Origin: JASJBU01 sp039714735
GTDB lineage: Bacteria > Pseudomonadota > Gammaproteobacteria > Chromatiales > Chromatiaceae
Reading direction: 5' to 3'
Length of the DNA stretch: 64,000 bases
Assembly (NCBI GenBank): GCA_039714735.1
Contig: JBDLIT010000003.1
Location: 9,954 to 73,953 of the forward strand
Shown here piece by piece: positions 16,457-24,998 of this stretch; position 1 is the first letter of the stretch; every line of letters begins with the position of its first letter. Under the pieces are notes generated by a model. It did not search any database. It was given only the letters and a program-made list of their open reading frames with translations, and was not told the DNA's origin. The translations under genes and the position numbers were made by a program.

Positions 16457-17101
16457 TTAAAGACCAGCGATATAGTTAGCCAGCGCTGTAATTTCTTGAT
16501 CGGACATCCCTTTTACCACGGTACTCATTACGTGGCTGGTTCGCTTGCGATCACCGTTGCGTAAGCGCTTGATGGTAGTAGTCAGGTAGTCCGGCCGCTG
16601 TGCACGAATACTGGCATAATTGTTGTTGGCGCCCGTGGCGCCTTCCCCGTGGCAATGTATACAAAGTTCCGTGTACAGCTTCTTCCCCTGTTCATCCAAG
16701 CTGGTATCAACCGGCATGGTCACCAAACGTGGAAGCGTCGAATAATAAACAGCGATGGTTACCATGGTCTCATCATCCATTTTTTTTGCTATATCGTGCA
16801 TCATTTTTGGATAGCGACCTGCATTCTGGAATACGATCAACTGCTCGACGAAATAGCGTGGGTTCTGTCCGGCCAACGAAGGGATATCAGTATGGGTGCT
16901 ATTTCCATCTTTCCCATGACACAAACCACAAACACGAGTTCGATCCTCAATATCGAATGGCGGATTGCTCAATATCTCTTCCGCACTACCCGCTCGCTCC
17001 TGATAACTCGTTACTATCTTGTTGGCCTGACTACGCTCATTGACTCCAGTGAATGCAATAGAGGGTATAAAACAGAGGATCAAAAAATATATTTTATTCA
17101 T
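16457..17101 (-). CDS. Dihaem c-type cytochrome (cytochrome c4-like)
   Basis: Periplasmic electron carrier. I start at ATG 17101 (MNKIYFLILCFIPSIAFTG), which gives a clean signal peptide and 214 residues; the in-frame extension to 17170 would bury it. Two haem motifs are spaced as in cytochrome c4: CGLCH at residues 58-62 and CIHCH at 147-151, each followed by a typical GKDG or GEGATG loop. Candidate axial methionines are in YPKMMHD and SHVMSTVVKGMS. The N-terminal extension (about 20-55) is longer than usual. It is transcribed towards the haem-binding DUF3365 gene. Confidence 0.88.
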   Translation of the reverse strand: MNKIYFLILCFIPSIAFTGVNERSQANKIVTSYQERAGSAEEILSNPPFDIEDRTRVCGLCHGKDGNSTHTDIPSLAGQNPRYFVEQLIVFQNAGRYPKMMHDIAKKMDDETMVTIAVYYSTLPRLVTMPVDTSLDEQGKKLYTELCIHCHGEGATGANNNYASIRAQRPDYLTTTIKRLRNGDRKRTSHVMSTVVKGMSDQEITALANYIAGL

Positions 17102-17426
17102 TAGGATTCCCTGTCCTGCTGAAATGAATTTTCTTACTATTGGATGAGTTCCACACAGATCACACCGCAAGTACTCGCTGCATTGAACATCAAGTTCAAC
17201 ACAACTTACATTAGAAGCTGAATCACACCTTGACTAGCTTTGAGAAACTGGGGCAAAAATCAGCAGAAAGAAAATGATATGAGCGTCACAGAATTGAATA
17301 AAAGACAGGAAGTTAAGTATTGAAATTAAAGGTGTCCTGAGATGGACTTTGGATGATGACTAGGCCCTACAGATCAAAGAAATACTATTTGCAATCTGCA
17401 ATTCTCAACTCTACCCAAATTTAAAA
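17102..17426. other. Intergenic region upstream of the dihaem cytochrome
   Basis: 325 bases of AT-rich DNA between two minus-strand genes. It should contain the cytochrome promoter. I see no repeat, RNA gene or clear promoter pair. Confidence 0.35.
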
Positions 17427-18101
17427 TCAGGAAGTCTCAAGCGCTTCGAGCAGAGTATGCAGGTTAACCAGTCGTTGATGCGCCTCCTCTAGATCCTTCT
17501 CATCGAAAATTTGTATAAAGTCATCACCCTGCTCACAGAGCGCCTTCAGTTGGGTGGGGTCAAACAGAGTCACTGCGGCCTCAAACTCCTCTTGCTGAGC
17601 AGTCAACAGGCTGGGCAGTAACTCTTTCTCCTTGATGAGTGATTCCGGATCCAGAAGATCGGCCACCAGATGGTATTCCAGCAATTCATAGTGGGTCTTA
17701 CGCGCCTCCCCCTCATGTTCCAGCTCCTGGTGGGCGAGGCTATCATTACCAGCACCCTTCCAGACCGCCTGCATGACCACTGATACCAGTTTCTTGATGG
17801 CTTCCTTGTTGGGAGTCTGGTCATCCGCCAGCCGACAGGCGGTTTCATAGGATTTATCAAGCCGCTCCTTGAGTTCCAGGATCACATCACTCTGTTCATG
17901 AGGACCTAAGGCAACCGCCTCACCGACCAATTTGCGTAGGTCACCGATATAGGCCACCAACTCTTCATGGTCCAGACGTTGGGCCTCATTCAACTGATCT
18001 GATGTCAGTGTGCGCTCACTTTCCGGAAACAGCTCGTTGTTATGCTTACGCACCAGGTGCCGTTCATGACGTCCCGGCATTTCACTAAACAGCAGTCGCA
18101 T
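17427..18101 (-). CDS. Conserved hypothetical helical protein
   Basis: 224 residues, acidic, soluble, almost entirely predicted helix (Glu/Leu/Lys/Ala-rich), with no signal peptide or membrane segment. Recognisable stretches are MRLLFSEMPGRHERHLVRKH at the start and HEELVAYIGDLRKLVGEAV. Three His residues (HQELEHEGEARKTHYELLEYH, near 125-145) lie in one helix and might bind a metal, which is speculation. GAGAGA precedes the start. It is upstream of and in the same direction as the dihaem cytochrome, but 326 bp away. Coding character is good; function unknown. Confidence 0.65.
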   Translation of the reverse strand: MRLLFSEMPGRHERHLVRKHNNELFPESERTLTSDQLNEAQRLDHEELVAYIGDLRKLVGEAVALGPHEQSDVILELKERLDKSYETACRLADDQTPNKEAIKKLVSVVMQAVWKGAGNDSLAHQELEHEGEARKTHYELLEYHLVADLLDPESLIKEKELLPSLLTAQQEEFEAAVTLFDPTQLKALCEQGDDFIQIFDEKDLEEAHQRLVNLHTLLEALETS

Positions 18102-18142
18102 GGATCTCTCTCAAATTCTATCTATTTACCCAGGATATTAAC

Positions 18143-19030
18143 CTAACAACCCTCATCCACACCCATGTCAAATCCAGGATTTATCGCCTCGTAGAGTGAG
18201 GAGTAGTCCTCTTCACAGTAGCCGGCATCACAACCCTTTTTGAAGACAGCCAACATGCTCTGTGTGATCGAGGGTTCCATTCCATTCTTTTCCGCCGCCC
18301 GTTGATACAGGGCCACATCCTTGATCAGGTGTTTCAAAGGGAAATTCGGGTTAGCGTAATTGTGCTCGAGCATCTTGCCCAGTTTCTTATCGAAGGTGGG
18401 CGCATAGAGTGCACTCTCCCTCAGTAGACCCATGAACTGCTCTACATCGACCCCTTCAGCTTTAATCAAACCAAGGCTGAGAGAAAATCCTGCGGTCAGG
18501 GAGGCAATCAGCTGGTTCATTGCCAACTTCATAGCGGCGCCCTGTCCTACCGTGCCCACATGTTCCACATCCTTACCGAGACAGCGCAATACCAACAGGC
18601 AGCGCTGATAGATTGTATCCGGTCCAGCTGCCATCACAATCAGACTGCCGTTTTTCACCTCGGGTATGCTGCCGAGCACAGGGGCCTCTAAATATTCTCC
18701 ACCCGCATCCATCACTCGACGACTGATCTCCCGGCTCTCGTCCGGGGAGATCGTACCCATCTGGATGAGCTGTTTACCGTTCAGTTGGTTCTCATTCAAC
18801 TGACTGAATAAAACCGCATCAATGGATTGTGCATCACTCAGGGTCAGAATGACGATCTCTGCATGTTCGATCACCGCAGACAATTCAGGCTCTACCCTCA
18901 GATCCTGCATACGGGCTGATTCAAGCCGCGCTTCATTCCGGTTCCAACCCAGCACATCGTGGCCACAGTGCTGCAGGCGAAGCGCAACTGGCAAACCCAT
19001 CAATCCCAATCCTATCACGCTGATTTTCAT
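18143..19030 (-). CDS. Beta-hydroxyacid dehydrogenase (3-hydroxyisobutyrate dehydrogenase family)
   Basis: 295 residues. It has an N-terminal NAD(P)-binding Rossmann domain with GLGLMGLPVALRL (residues 7-19), preceded by the strand MKISVI. The substrate loop is EAPVLGSIPEVKNGSLIVMA (the family's (D/E)APVSGG region, altered here). The catalytic-lysine helix is GAAMKLAMNQLI. The C-terminal helical domain is complete. The family reduces small aldehydes such as succinic semialdehyde, glyoxylate or tartronate semialdehyde, or oxidises 3-hydroxyisobutyrate. The substrate here cannot be assigned. It is 50 bp downstream of hemE and possibly co-transcribed. The protein ends in a GDMGVDEGC-like acidic tail. 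Confidence 0.87.
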   Translation of the reverse strand: MKISVIGLGLMGLPVALRLQHCGHDVLGWNRNEARLESARMQDLRVEPELSAVIEHAEIVILTLSDAQSIDAVLFSQLNENQLNGKQLIQMGTISPDESREISRRVMDAGGEYLEAPVLGSIPEVKNGSLIVMAAGPDTIYQRCLLVLRCLGKDVEHVGTVGQGAAMKLAMNQLIASLTAGFSLSLGLIKAEGVDVEQFMGLLRESALYAPTFDKKLGKMLEHNYANPNFPLKHLIKDVALYQRAAEKNGMEPSITQSMLAVFKKGCDAGYCEEDYSSLYEAINPGFDMGVDEGC

Positions 19031-19080
19031 GGCTGATCCAATAGATTATAAGAACAAAGGCTTAATATGAAAGTAAATAC

Positions 19081-20148
19081 TTACTTACCATGGTGCTGCC
19101 GACTCAACTCATGCACGGCTTCAATAAATACTCCCGCATGTTCTGGGTCGATTTCAGGGTGAATACCGTGACCGAGATTGAAGACATGTCCACTGCCACT
19201 GCCAAAGCTTTCCAATACCAGGCCGACCTCTTCACGAATCCTTTCCGGTGATGCATAGAGGGTGCAGGGGTCCAGGTTACCTTGCAGGGCCACCCGGTCG
19301 CCAACCCGCCGGCGCGCGTCTGCCAGACTCAGGGTCCAGTCGATGCCCAACGCATCACAACCTGTGTCCGCCATCTTCTCCAACCAGAAACCACCCCCTT
19401 TGGTGAACAGAATCACCGGCACCCGGCGGCCATCCGATTCACGGACCAGACCCTTGACGATCCGCTCCATGTAAGCAAGAGAAAAGGCTTCATAGGCCTG
19501 CGGAGTCAGCACCCCACCCCAGGTATCGAAGATCATCACCGCCTGAGCCCCGGCGGCGATCTGCGCATTCAAGTAGGCGGTGACCGAGTCGGCCACCTTG
19601 CTCAACAAGACATGCATCAAGTCAGGGCGATCAAACATCATACCCTTCACCTTGGAAAAATTCTTGGTGCCGCCACCCTCGACCATATAGGTCGCCAGGG
19701 TCCAGGGGCTGCCGCTGAAACCGATCAGCGGCACCCGGCCTTCCAGCTCCCGGCGGATGGTGCGCACCGCATCCATCACATAGCCAAGATCATCTTCCAT
19801 ATCCGGCAGACCCAGGGCATTGACCGCAGCCTCATCCTGTACCGGCCGTTCAAACCTGGGGCCTTCCCCTTCGGTGAAATAGAGTCCCAGACCCATGGCG
19901 TCCGGTACGGTCAGAATATCCGAGAATAGAATCGCGGCGTCCAGTGGATAACGATCGAGGGGCTGGATCGTCACCTCGCAAGCCAGCTCCGAATTGCGGC
20001 AGAGATCCATAAAACTGCCCGCCTTGGCGCGGGTGGCCCGGTATTCAGGTAAATAGCGGCCCGCCTGGCGCATCATCCAGACAGGGGTGACATCAACGGG
20101 CTCGCGTAACAACGCCTTTAAAAAACGATCATTTTTCAATGGTGACAC
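19081..20148 (-). CDS. hemE: Uroporphyrinogen decarboxylase
   Basis: Cytoplasmic haem-pathway enzyme that removes four carboxyl groups from uroporphyrinogen III to give coproporphyrinogen III. 355 residues, the usual length. Signatures: the arginine-rich RQAGRYLPEYRATR near residues 27-40, FSDILTVPDAMGL (with the catalytic Asp), GFSGSPWTLATYMVEGG, FDTWGGVLTP and the C-terminal NLGHGIHPEIDPEH. It is divergent from nfi. The abundance of cytochrome genes in this window fits a need for haem. Confidence 0.97.
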   Translation of the reverse strand: MSPLKNDRFLKALLREPVDVTPVWMMRQAGRYLPEYRATRAKAGSFMDLCRNSELACEVTIQPLDRYPLDAAILFSDILTVPDAMGLGLYFTEGEGPRFERPVQDEAAVNALGLPDMEDDLGYVMDAVRTIRRELEGRVPLIGFSGSPWTLATYMVEGGGTKNFSKVKGMMFDRPDLMHVLLSKVADSVTAYLNAQIAAGAQAVMIFDTWGGVLTPQAYEAFSLAYMERIVKGLVRESDGRRVPVILFTKGGGFWLEKMADTGCDALGIDWTLSLADARRRVGDRVALQGNLDPCTLYASPERIREEVGLVLESFGSGSGHVFNLGHGIHPEIDPEHAGVFIEAVHELSRQHHGK

Positions 20149-20280
20149 GGAAGATTCCTTTGGTATTCAGAGTTGTTATGGATAATGGTCGGGAATTGTA
20201 CACAGAAACTGCCTGACCTGCCTCACACCCCCATGAGCGGGAAGGTGTCAACCTAAAGAGAACGTGGCTAACACAGTATT

Positions 20281-20940
20281 ATGCCGACAAGACAGGAACA
20301 CTCCTGGGACCTTACTCCCGCTGAAGCACGGGCCCTGCAGCTTGATCTGCAAAGTAAAGTCGTCACTAGGGACCGGTTTAATAAACCTCAAACTGTAGCC
20401 GGCGTGGACGTGGGTTTCGAAGCACAGGGAACCATCACCCGGGCGGCAGTGGTGGTGTTGAGTTTTCCGGAGCTGATCCCGCTGGATCAGGCGGTTAGCA
20501 GGCAACCCACCCGTTTCCCGTATGTGCCGGGACTGCTCTCATTCCGAGAGATCCCTGCGATCCTGGAGGCCATGCAAATGTTACGGCAACCACCCGATAT
20601 GCTGTTGTGTGACGGCCAGGGTCTGGCGCATCCACGCCGCTTCGGTCTGGCCTGTCATCTGGGCCTGCTGACGGATATCCCCTCGATTGGCGTGGCGAAG
20701 AGCCGTCTTATCGGCACGCATGGCGATCTCTCGGAGATCAAAGGTTCTTGGGTTCCTTTAATGGACAAGGAGGAAATTATCGGCGCCGTGCTGCGCACCC
20801 GGAGCCGGGTCAACCCTGTCTATATTTCAGTCGGTCACAGGATCAGCCTGGAGAGCGCCATCCAATATGTTCTGGCCTGTACCACTCGCTTCAAGCTACC
20901 CGAAACCACCCGGGCGGCGCACAATCTGGCTTCCAACTGA
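20281..20940 (+). CDS. nfi: Endonuclease V (deoxyinosine 3'-endonuclease)
   Basis: Repairs deaminated adenine by nicking the second phosphodiester bond 3' of deoxyinosine; Mg2+-dependent. 219 residues. Family motifs: VAGVDVGFE (first catalytic Asp, near residue 43), the wedge region PYVPGLLSFREIPAILEA, the active-site loop DGQGLAHPRRFGLACHLGL and the third carboxylate segment IGVAKSRLIG. The start at ATG 20281 lacks a strong Shine-Dalgarno. The 3' end is 8 bp from the convergent small unknown gene. An nfi-hemE neighbourhood also occurs in E. coli. Confidence 0.94.
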   Translation: MPTRQEHSWDLTPAEARALQLDLQSKVVTRDRFNKPQTVAGVDVGFEAQGTITRAAVVVLSFPELIPLDQAVSRQPTRFPYVPGLLSFREIPAILEAMQMLRQPPDMLLCDGQGLAHPRRFGLACHLGLLTDIPSIGVAKSRLIGTHGDLSEIKGSWVPLMDKEEIIGAVLRTRSRVNPVYISVGHRISLESAIQYVLACTTRFKLPETTRAAHNLASN

Positions 20941-20948
20941 ATGATTTG

Positions 20949-21344
20949 CTAGTCACGCAGGTGCTCGATGTAGTGTGGGCGATCCTCCATTTCCAGTTCG
21001 ACACCGGTCGCCACCACTTTGAGTGATTCGGGCTGATCCTTAATTTTCAAATCACAGTGGGCATGCCCTTTACTTTTCAATGGCAAAGGAAGCATGTCTC
21101 GGTAGGTATAGATGTTTTCACCCACATCACCCCCATCACAGATACAGGGACACCCGGGAATATCACCCTCAATCTCTGGATCTTCGAAAACCAGGGCTCC
21201 GGCTTGCCACCAACGGGTTCGCTCGTCTGAATCGCTTATGGTTTTTATGATGATCGCTCTGGAGAAATTGACTGAGAGCTTACCTTCAGTCAGGGTAATC
21301 GAATCTATTTCACTACCTGGAAGTTCAATCGTGGTGGAATCCAT
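20949..21344 (-). CDS. Conserved hypothetical protein with a cysteine cluster
   Basis: 131 residues, acidic, probably all-beta, no signal or membrane segment. It begins MDSTTIELPGSEIDSITLTE. The middle holds a compact cluster, GCPCICDGGDVGENIYTY, and a later HAHCDLKI; together four Cys and two His could bind a metal or an Fe-S centre. WWQAGALVFEDPEIEGDIPG precedes it. I do not recognise the family. It is convergent with nfi and has its own start 235 bp from the end of ntrC. Confidence 0.65.
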   Translation of the reverse strand: MDSTTIELPGSEIDSITLTEGKLSVNFSRAIIIKTISDSDERTRWWQAGALVFEDPEIEGDIPGCPCICDGGDVGENIYTYRDMLPLPLKSKGHAHCDLKIKDQPESLKVVATGVELEMEDRPHYIEHLRD

Positions 21345-21456
21345 TGTTTATTTCTACCTTCAACATTTGTATAGCAAAACCTGGGCGTAGATCATAACGC
21401 CGGGGGTCTTGAAACCGAAGATTTCATACCCCGGATTTTATAGGGATCACATCTTT

Positions 21457-21580
21457 AACCTAAAACCGGTAGTTGGGCTGGATGTAGGGTGCATCAACGA
21501 GGTTGCAACGCAACAATGGCGGCATAGGCGCCCCCTATGGGAGAGCCCGCAGGAAGCGATCAATTGCCGTTTCCAGGATT
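21457..21580. repeat. Short inverted-repeat element, possibly related to the 241-bp family
   Basis: It begins AACCTAAAACCGGTAGTTG (21457-21475) and ends CAATTGCCGTTTCCAGGATT (21561-21580), which is its imperfect complement (about 14 of 19). The left end resembles the AACCTAGAATCTGCAGTTG ends of the other repeats. The interior includes GTAGGGTGCATCAACG and a CATAGGCGCCCCCTATG palindrome. The right end overlaps the ntrC stop codon. No ORF. Confidence 0.45.
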
Positions 21581-22988
21581 AAACCTCGCTGTGCAGACCC
21601 AGTTCCTTGATCTTCCTGGTCAGGGTATTGCGCCCCCATCCCAGCAGGCGCGCGGCATCCTGACGCCGGCCAGCCGTGTGCTCCAGGGCTACTTCGATCA
21701 TGATCGTCTCAAACTCCGGTTCGGCCTCACTCAGCAGGCCTTCTGCTCCATCCTGCAATCTTCTCCTGCCCCAATTCCGTAACAGCTGACGCCAATCTCC
21801 CTCGATCTGCTGCTCTCTCTCCTCTTCCCTCAATTCCTCAGGCAGATCATCGATGTGGATCTCCTGACCCGAAGCCATCACTGTCAGCCAGCGTGCGGTA
21901 TTTTCCAACTGCCTGACATTTCCCGGCCAGTTCAATTGCTTGAGAAAATTCTGGGTTTCCGGCAACAATATCTTCGGCTCCACGGACAACTCTTCTGCGG
22001 CATTGCCTAAAAAATGCTGTATCAGTAAGGGAATATCTTCACGCCGTTCAGACAATGAGGGTAGTTGAATGCGGATTACATTCAGTCGATGGAACAGATC
22101 CTCCCTAAAATCACCCCGCTTCACCAGAACGGCGAGGTTCTGGTGAGTTGCAGCAATGATGCGAACATCAACCTTGACCGGTTCATGGCCTCCAACCCGG
22201 TAAAATTCTCCATCGGCCAGCACCCTCAACAGACGGGTCTGGAGCTCCGCGGGCATATCACCGATCTCATCGAGAAACAGGGTTCCACCATTGGCTTGTT
22301 CAAACCGGCCCTCACGCCGGGTTTGAGCACCGGTAAACGCTCCCCTCTCATGACCAAAAAGCTCACTTTCCATAAGATCCTTGGGGATGGCCGCCATATT
22401 CAGGGCGATAAACGGCGCGGATGTCCGGGGGCTGTGCCGATGCAGCGCATGGGCCACCAACTCCTTCCCGGTGCCGGACTCACCATTGATCAGGACCGTG
22501 ATATTGGAACGGGCAAGCCGTCCAATGGCGCGGAATACCTCCTGCATGGCCGGAGCTTCACCAATGATCTCGGGACTCTTGATGGACTCCGCAACCGTGT
22601 CACTGGTTTTTTGTGGGGGCGTCAACCGACAGGCCCTGCGGATCTGATCTACCGCCTCATCCACATCAAAGGGTTTGGGTAGATACTCAAAGGCGCCACC
22701 GTGATAGGCGGATACCGCACTTTCCAGATCAGAGTGCGCGGTCATTATGATCACCGGTAAATCCGGGAATCGTGCATTGATAAGATTCAGCAGCTCCAGT
22801 CCATCCATACCCGGCATACGGATATCGGATACCACTACGTCCGGCTGTTGCCGATCCAAGGCTTTGATTACTTTTTCGGCGCTTTCGAAGGAGGTAACAT
22901 CCATCTCCGCTTTCTGTAAGGTCTTTTCCAGAACCCAACGAATCGAACGATCATCATCGATCACCCAGACCCGGCACGATTTATCCAT
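21579..22988 (-). CDS. ntrC: Nitrogen regulation response regulator NtrC (NR(I))
   Basis: Phosphorylated by NtrB under nitrogen limitation, it activates sigma-54 promoters such as glnA. 469 residues. Receiver domain: VIDDDRS acidic pocket and phospho-acceptor Asp55 in VVVSDIRMPG. AAA+ domain: Walker A GESGTGKE, the sigma-54-contacting loop ELFGHERGAFTGA, Walker B GGTLFLDEIGDMP and arginine-finger region. C-terminal Fis-type helix-turn-helix: GRRQDAARLLGWGRNTLTRK. It overlaps the end of ntrB by 8 bp. Binding sites matching the NtrC consensus occur ahead of both glnA and ntrBC. Confidence 0.97.
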   Translation of the reverse strand: MDKSCRVWVIDDDRSIRWVLEKTLQKAEMDVTSFESAEKVIKALDRQQPDVVVSDIRMPGMDGLELLNLINARFPDLPVIIMTAHSDLESAVSAYHGGAFEYLPKPFDVDEAVDQIRRACRLTPPQKTSDTVAESIKSPEIIGEAPAMQEVFRAIGRLARSNITVLINGESGTGKELVAHALHRHSPRTSAPFIALNMAAIPKDLMESELFGHERGAFTGAQTRREGRFEQANGGTLFLDEIGDMPAELQTRLLRVLADGEFYRVGGHEPVKVDVRIIAATHQNLAVLVKRGDFREDLFHRLNVIRIQLPSLSERREDIPLLIQHFLGNAAEELSVEPKILLPETQNFLKQLNWPGNVRQLENTARWLTVMASGQEIHIDDLPEELREEEREQQIEGDWRQLLRNWGRRRLQDGAEGLLSEAEPEFETIMIEVALEHTAGRRQDAARLLGWGRNTLTRKIKELGLHSEV

Positions 22989-24060
22989 CTGTTTGCTCCA
23001 AGGGAAGTAGTACTCTGAAAACTGTATTGCCGGGCTTACTGGTGAATTCGATGAGACCCTGGTGCCGGTTGATCAGGGCTTGGGATATTGAGAGCCCCAG
23101 ACCCATCCCATCACTGCTGCCGGAGACCATGGGAAAGAAGATCCTGTCCTGAAGTTCATCTGGAATACCGGGGCCGTTGTCTGACAACTCAACCGATATC
23201 ACGAGCTTATGGCGCTGGGAGCCAATCGTGAACTGGCGCAGGATTCTCGTGCGTATCCCTATCGTTCCATCCTTTCCCGCTGCCCTGACTCCATTCCGGA
23301 GAATATTCAGAAACGCCTGAATCAGCTGGTCGAAATCCCCGTACATCAGCGGGATACTGGGATCATAGTCTTTACTAATTTCCAGACCACCACCCACTTC
23401 AACTTTAACCAGGTTACAGATGCGCTCAAGAACCTGATGAATGTTGACCTCCTCACTCTTGGGTAGCTGATTCGGGCCCAACATGGTATCGACCAGTTTT
23501 TGCAGGCGGTCGGCCTCCTGAATGATAATCTGGGTATATTCCTTCAGATCATCTTCAAGCAGTTCCCGCTCCAACAACTGGGCCGCGCCGCGGAGACCTC
23601 CCAACGGATTCTTTATTTCATGGGCAAGTCCCCGCACCAGCGCACGGGAGGCTTGGTTACGCGATAGCAACAACTCTTCTCGAGAGATTCTTAACTGCCG
23701 ATCCACCTGCTGAATTTCCATGAGAAACTCAATTATCCGCCCCTCCTCCCGGATAGGAGAAACCGTGCAATCCACGGTCAGCTCTCTACCATCGATAAGA
23801 GTGATGTGGTGTTCGCGCTCGGTAAAAGGCTGGCCTGACTCAAGAGACCGTTTGAGAATTGACTCAATCTCAGTCGTGGAACAGAAAATGATCTGTTTGA
23901 CATGCTCGCCGAGGATCTTTCTCGCACTTAAGGCGAGAAGCATTTCACCGGCTGAATTGATATAGCGCAGGATTAGATATCGGTCAAAGAGTAGCGTCGC
24001 TGAACTGAGGTTGTCCAGTACCCGCGATTCCAGACTATTTGACAGTTTCTGATTAAGCAT
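22981..24060 (-). CDS. ntrB: Nitrogen regulation sensor kinase NtrB (NR(II))
   Basis: Cytoplasmic PII-responsive histidine kinase/phosphatase for NtrC. I start at ATG 24060 (MLNQKLSNSLESRVLDNL), which matches the family N-terminus; a TTG at 24108 would add 16 residues. The PAS domain is at about 10-115 (LDNLSSATLLFDRYLILRYI). The HisKA phospho-acceptor is in ALVRGLAHEIKNPLGGLRG. The HATPase domain has the N-box FLNILRNGVRAA, G1 DNGPGIP and G2 GLGLSISQ. No membrane helices. The gene precedes and overlaps ntrC. Confidence 0.96.
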   Translation of the reverse strand: MLNQKLSNSLESRVLDNLSSATLLFDRYLILRYINSAGEMLLALSARKILGEHVKQIIFCSTTEIESILKRSLESGQPFTEREHHITLIDGRELTVDCTVSPIREEGRIIEFLMEIQQVDRQLRISREELLLSRNQASRALVRGLAHEIKNPLGGLRGAAQLLERELLEDDLKEYTQIIIQEADRLQKLVDTMLGPNQLPKSEEVNIHQVLERICNLVKVEVGGGLEISKDYDPSIPLMYGDFDQLIQAFLNILRNGVRAAGKDGTIGIRTRILRQFTIGSQRHKLVISVELSDNGPGIPDELQDRIFFPMVSGSSDGMGLGLSISQALINRHQGLIEFTSKPGNTVFRVLLPLEQTDG

Positions 24061-24245
24061 GGCCTTATCTAAAGCAAGAAACAAACCAAAACATTCAAGT
24101 GGACACAAGATTCTCTCCCGACCACTAAATCAATTGCTAATCATCAAAATTAGGTTGAAAACAATAAAATTAATTCATTTTCACCAGCATCTTGAAATCT
24201 GGATCAAATAATTAATTCGATCGACGTTGGATAGAGGAATATATC

Positions 24246-24260
24246 GCACCAATATAGTGC
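24246..24260. promoter_or_regulatory. NtrC-binding site upstream of ntrBC
   Basis: GCACC-AATAT-AGTGC fits the NtrC half-site consensus GCACY-N5-RGTGC exactly and extends to CGCACC...AGTGCG. It lies about 190 bp ahead of ntrB and 31 bp past the DUF4124 stop, so autoregulation of ntrBC is likely. Confidence 0.7.
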
Positions 24261-24291
24261 GTGGCCAGAAGGTTCGAGGGAGTGACGAGTC

Positions 24292-24810
24292 TTAGTGGGT
24301 GTTGATTGAGGCCTTTCTCATATGAAAATCGATCGACTCTGTAGAGATCAAAGGCGTACCTTCTGCATCGACAATTTTAGCCTGCAGGGAATGAGTGCCC
24401 CGGTTCAGGGAATTGAGGGAAAACTGGGTGGTCGTCAGGTCAGAATCAAGCTTGGAACCATCCAGATAGACATGGATGACATGGCCTGCAGTGAGACTGG
24501 GAGATAGAGACAGACCCACTGTAACATTTCCTGCATTACTCCGGATCGTCTCATCACTCTCCGGTTGTTCAATAGTGAAAGTTTGATACTGGCCGCTAGT
24601 CCCCGCCAAATCAGTGGATTGGGATTTTTCTTTGGCATCCTTCTGATTGGCCACCGCACTCCCGCGATCGCTCACTGAGACTCGCTCTGCCCCTGGTTTG
24701 TAGGTATCAGAGTAGCTGACAACACCATCCTCTGATACCGACCGATAGACCTCTCTCGCCCCACAAGGCAAAAGCATAAAAACAAGAAGCAGGAATAGCC
24801 AGATACGCAT
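24292..24810 (-). CDS. DUF4124-domain secreted protein next to ntrBC
   Basis: 172 residues from ATG 24810 (MRIWLFLLLVFMLLPCGA), chosen because it begins the signal peptide; the in-frame start at 24846 adds 12 residues ahead. After cleavage near the Cys-Gly-Ala it has DUF4124: REVYRSVSEDGVVSYSD. A Ser/Gln/Thr-rich linker follows. The C-terminal 80 residues (SLSPSLTAGHVIHVYLDGSK, then RGTHSLQAKIVDAEGTPL) look like an Ig-like beta-sandwich. The role is unknown. DUF4124 genes recur between glnA and ntrB in related genomes as I recall, so a cell-envelope or nitrogen link is possible but unproven. Confidence 0.8.
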   Translation of the reverse strand: MRIWLFLLLVFMLLPCGAREVYRSVSEDGVVSYSDTYKPGAERVSVSDRGSAVANQKDAKEKSQSTDLAGTSGQYQTFTIEQPESDETIRSNAGNVTVGLSLSPSLTAGHVIHVYLDGSKLDSDLTTTQFSLNSLNRGTHSLQAKIVDAEGTPLISTESIDFHMRKASINTH

Positions 24811-24908
24811 GATGCAAGAATAGACCATGCCTATGCGTTTGAACAAGCAATAAAAATCTGTAAATGCCGATTATTCTGCAATTGCGTTGACTCACAATTG
24901 TGACCATA

Positions 24909-24942
24909 AAAAAAGCGCCGCCCAAAATTTGGGTGGCGCTTT
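24909..24942 (-). terminator. Intrinsic terminator of glnA
   Basis: Read on the minus strand: stem AGCGCCACCC, loop AAATTTT, stem GGGCGGCGCT, then a run of six to seven T. It lies about 60 bases after the glnA stop. A classical Rho-independent terminator with one G-U pair in the stem. Confidence 0.9.
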
Positions 24943-24998
24943 AAGTCTTAAACGGTGTGCAGACCCATCGCTCTGAGTCTGTCCCGATTGATGCTGGA

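Noticed and set aside
24073..24088. Sigma-54-like TGGTTTGTTTCTTGCT on the minus strand ahead of ntrB
   Set aside because: GG/GC spacing is right and TTGCT is perfect, but transcription would begin about 2 bases before the preferred ntrB start, leaving no leader. It conflicts with the start choice and the -24 part is weak.
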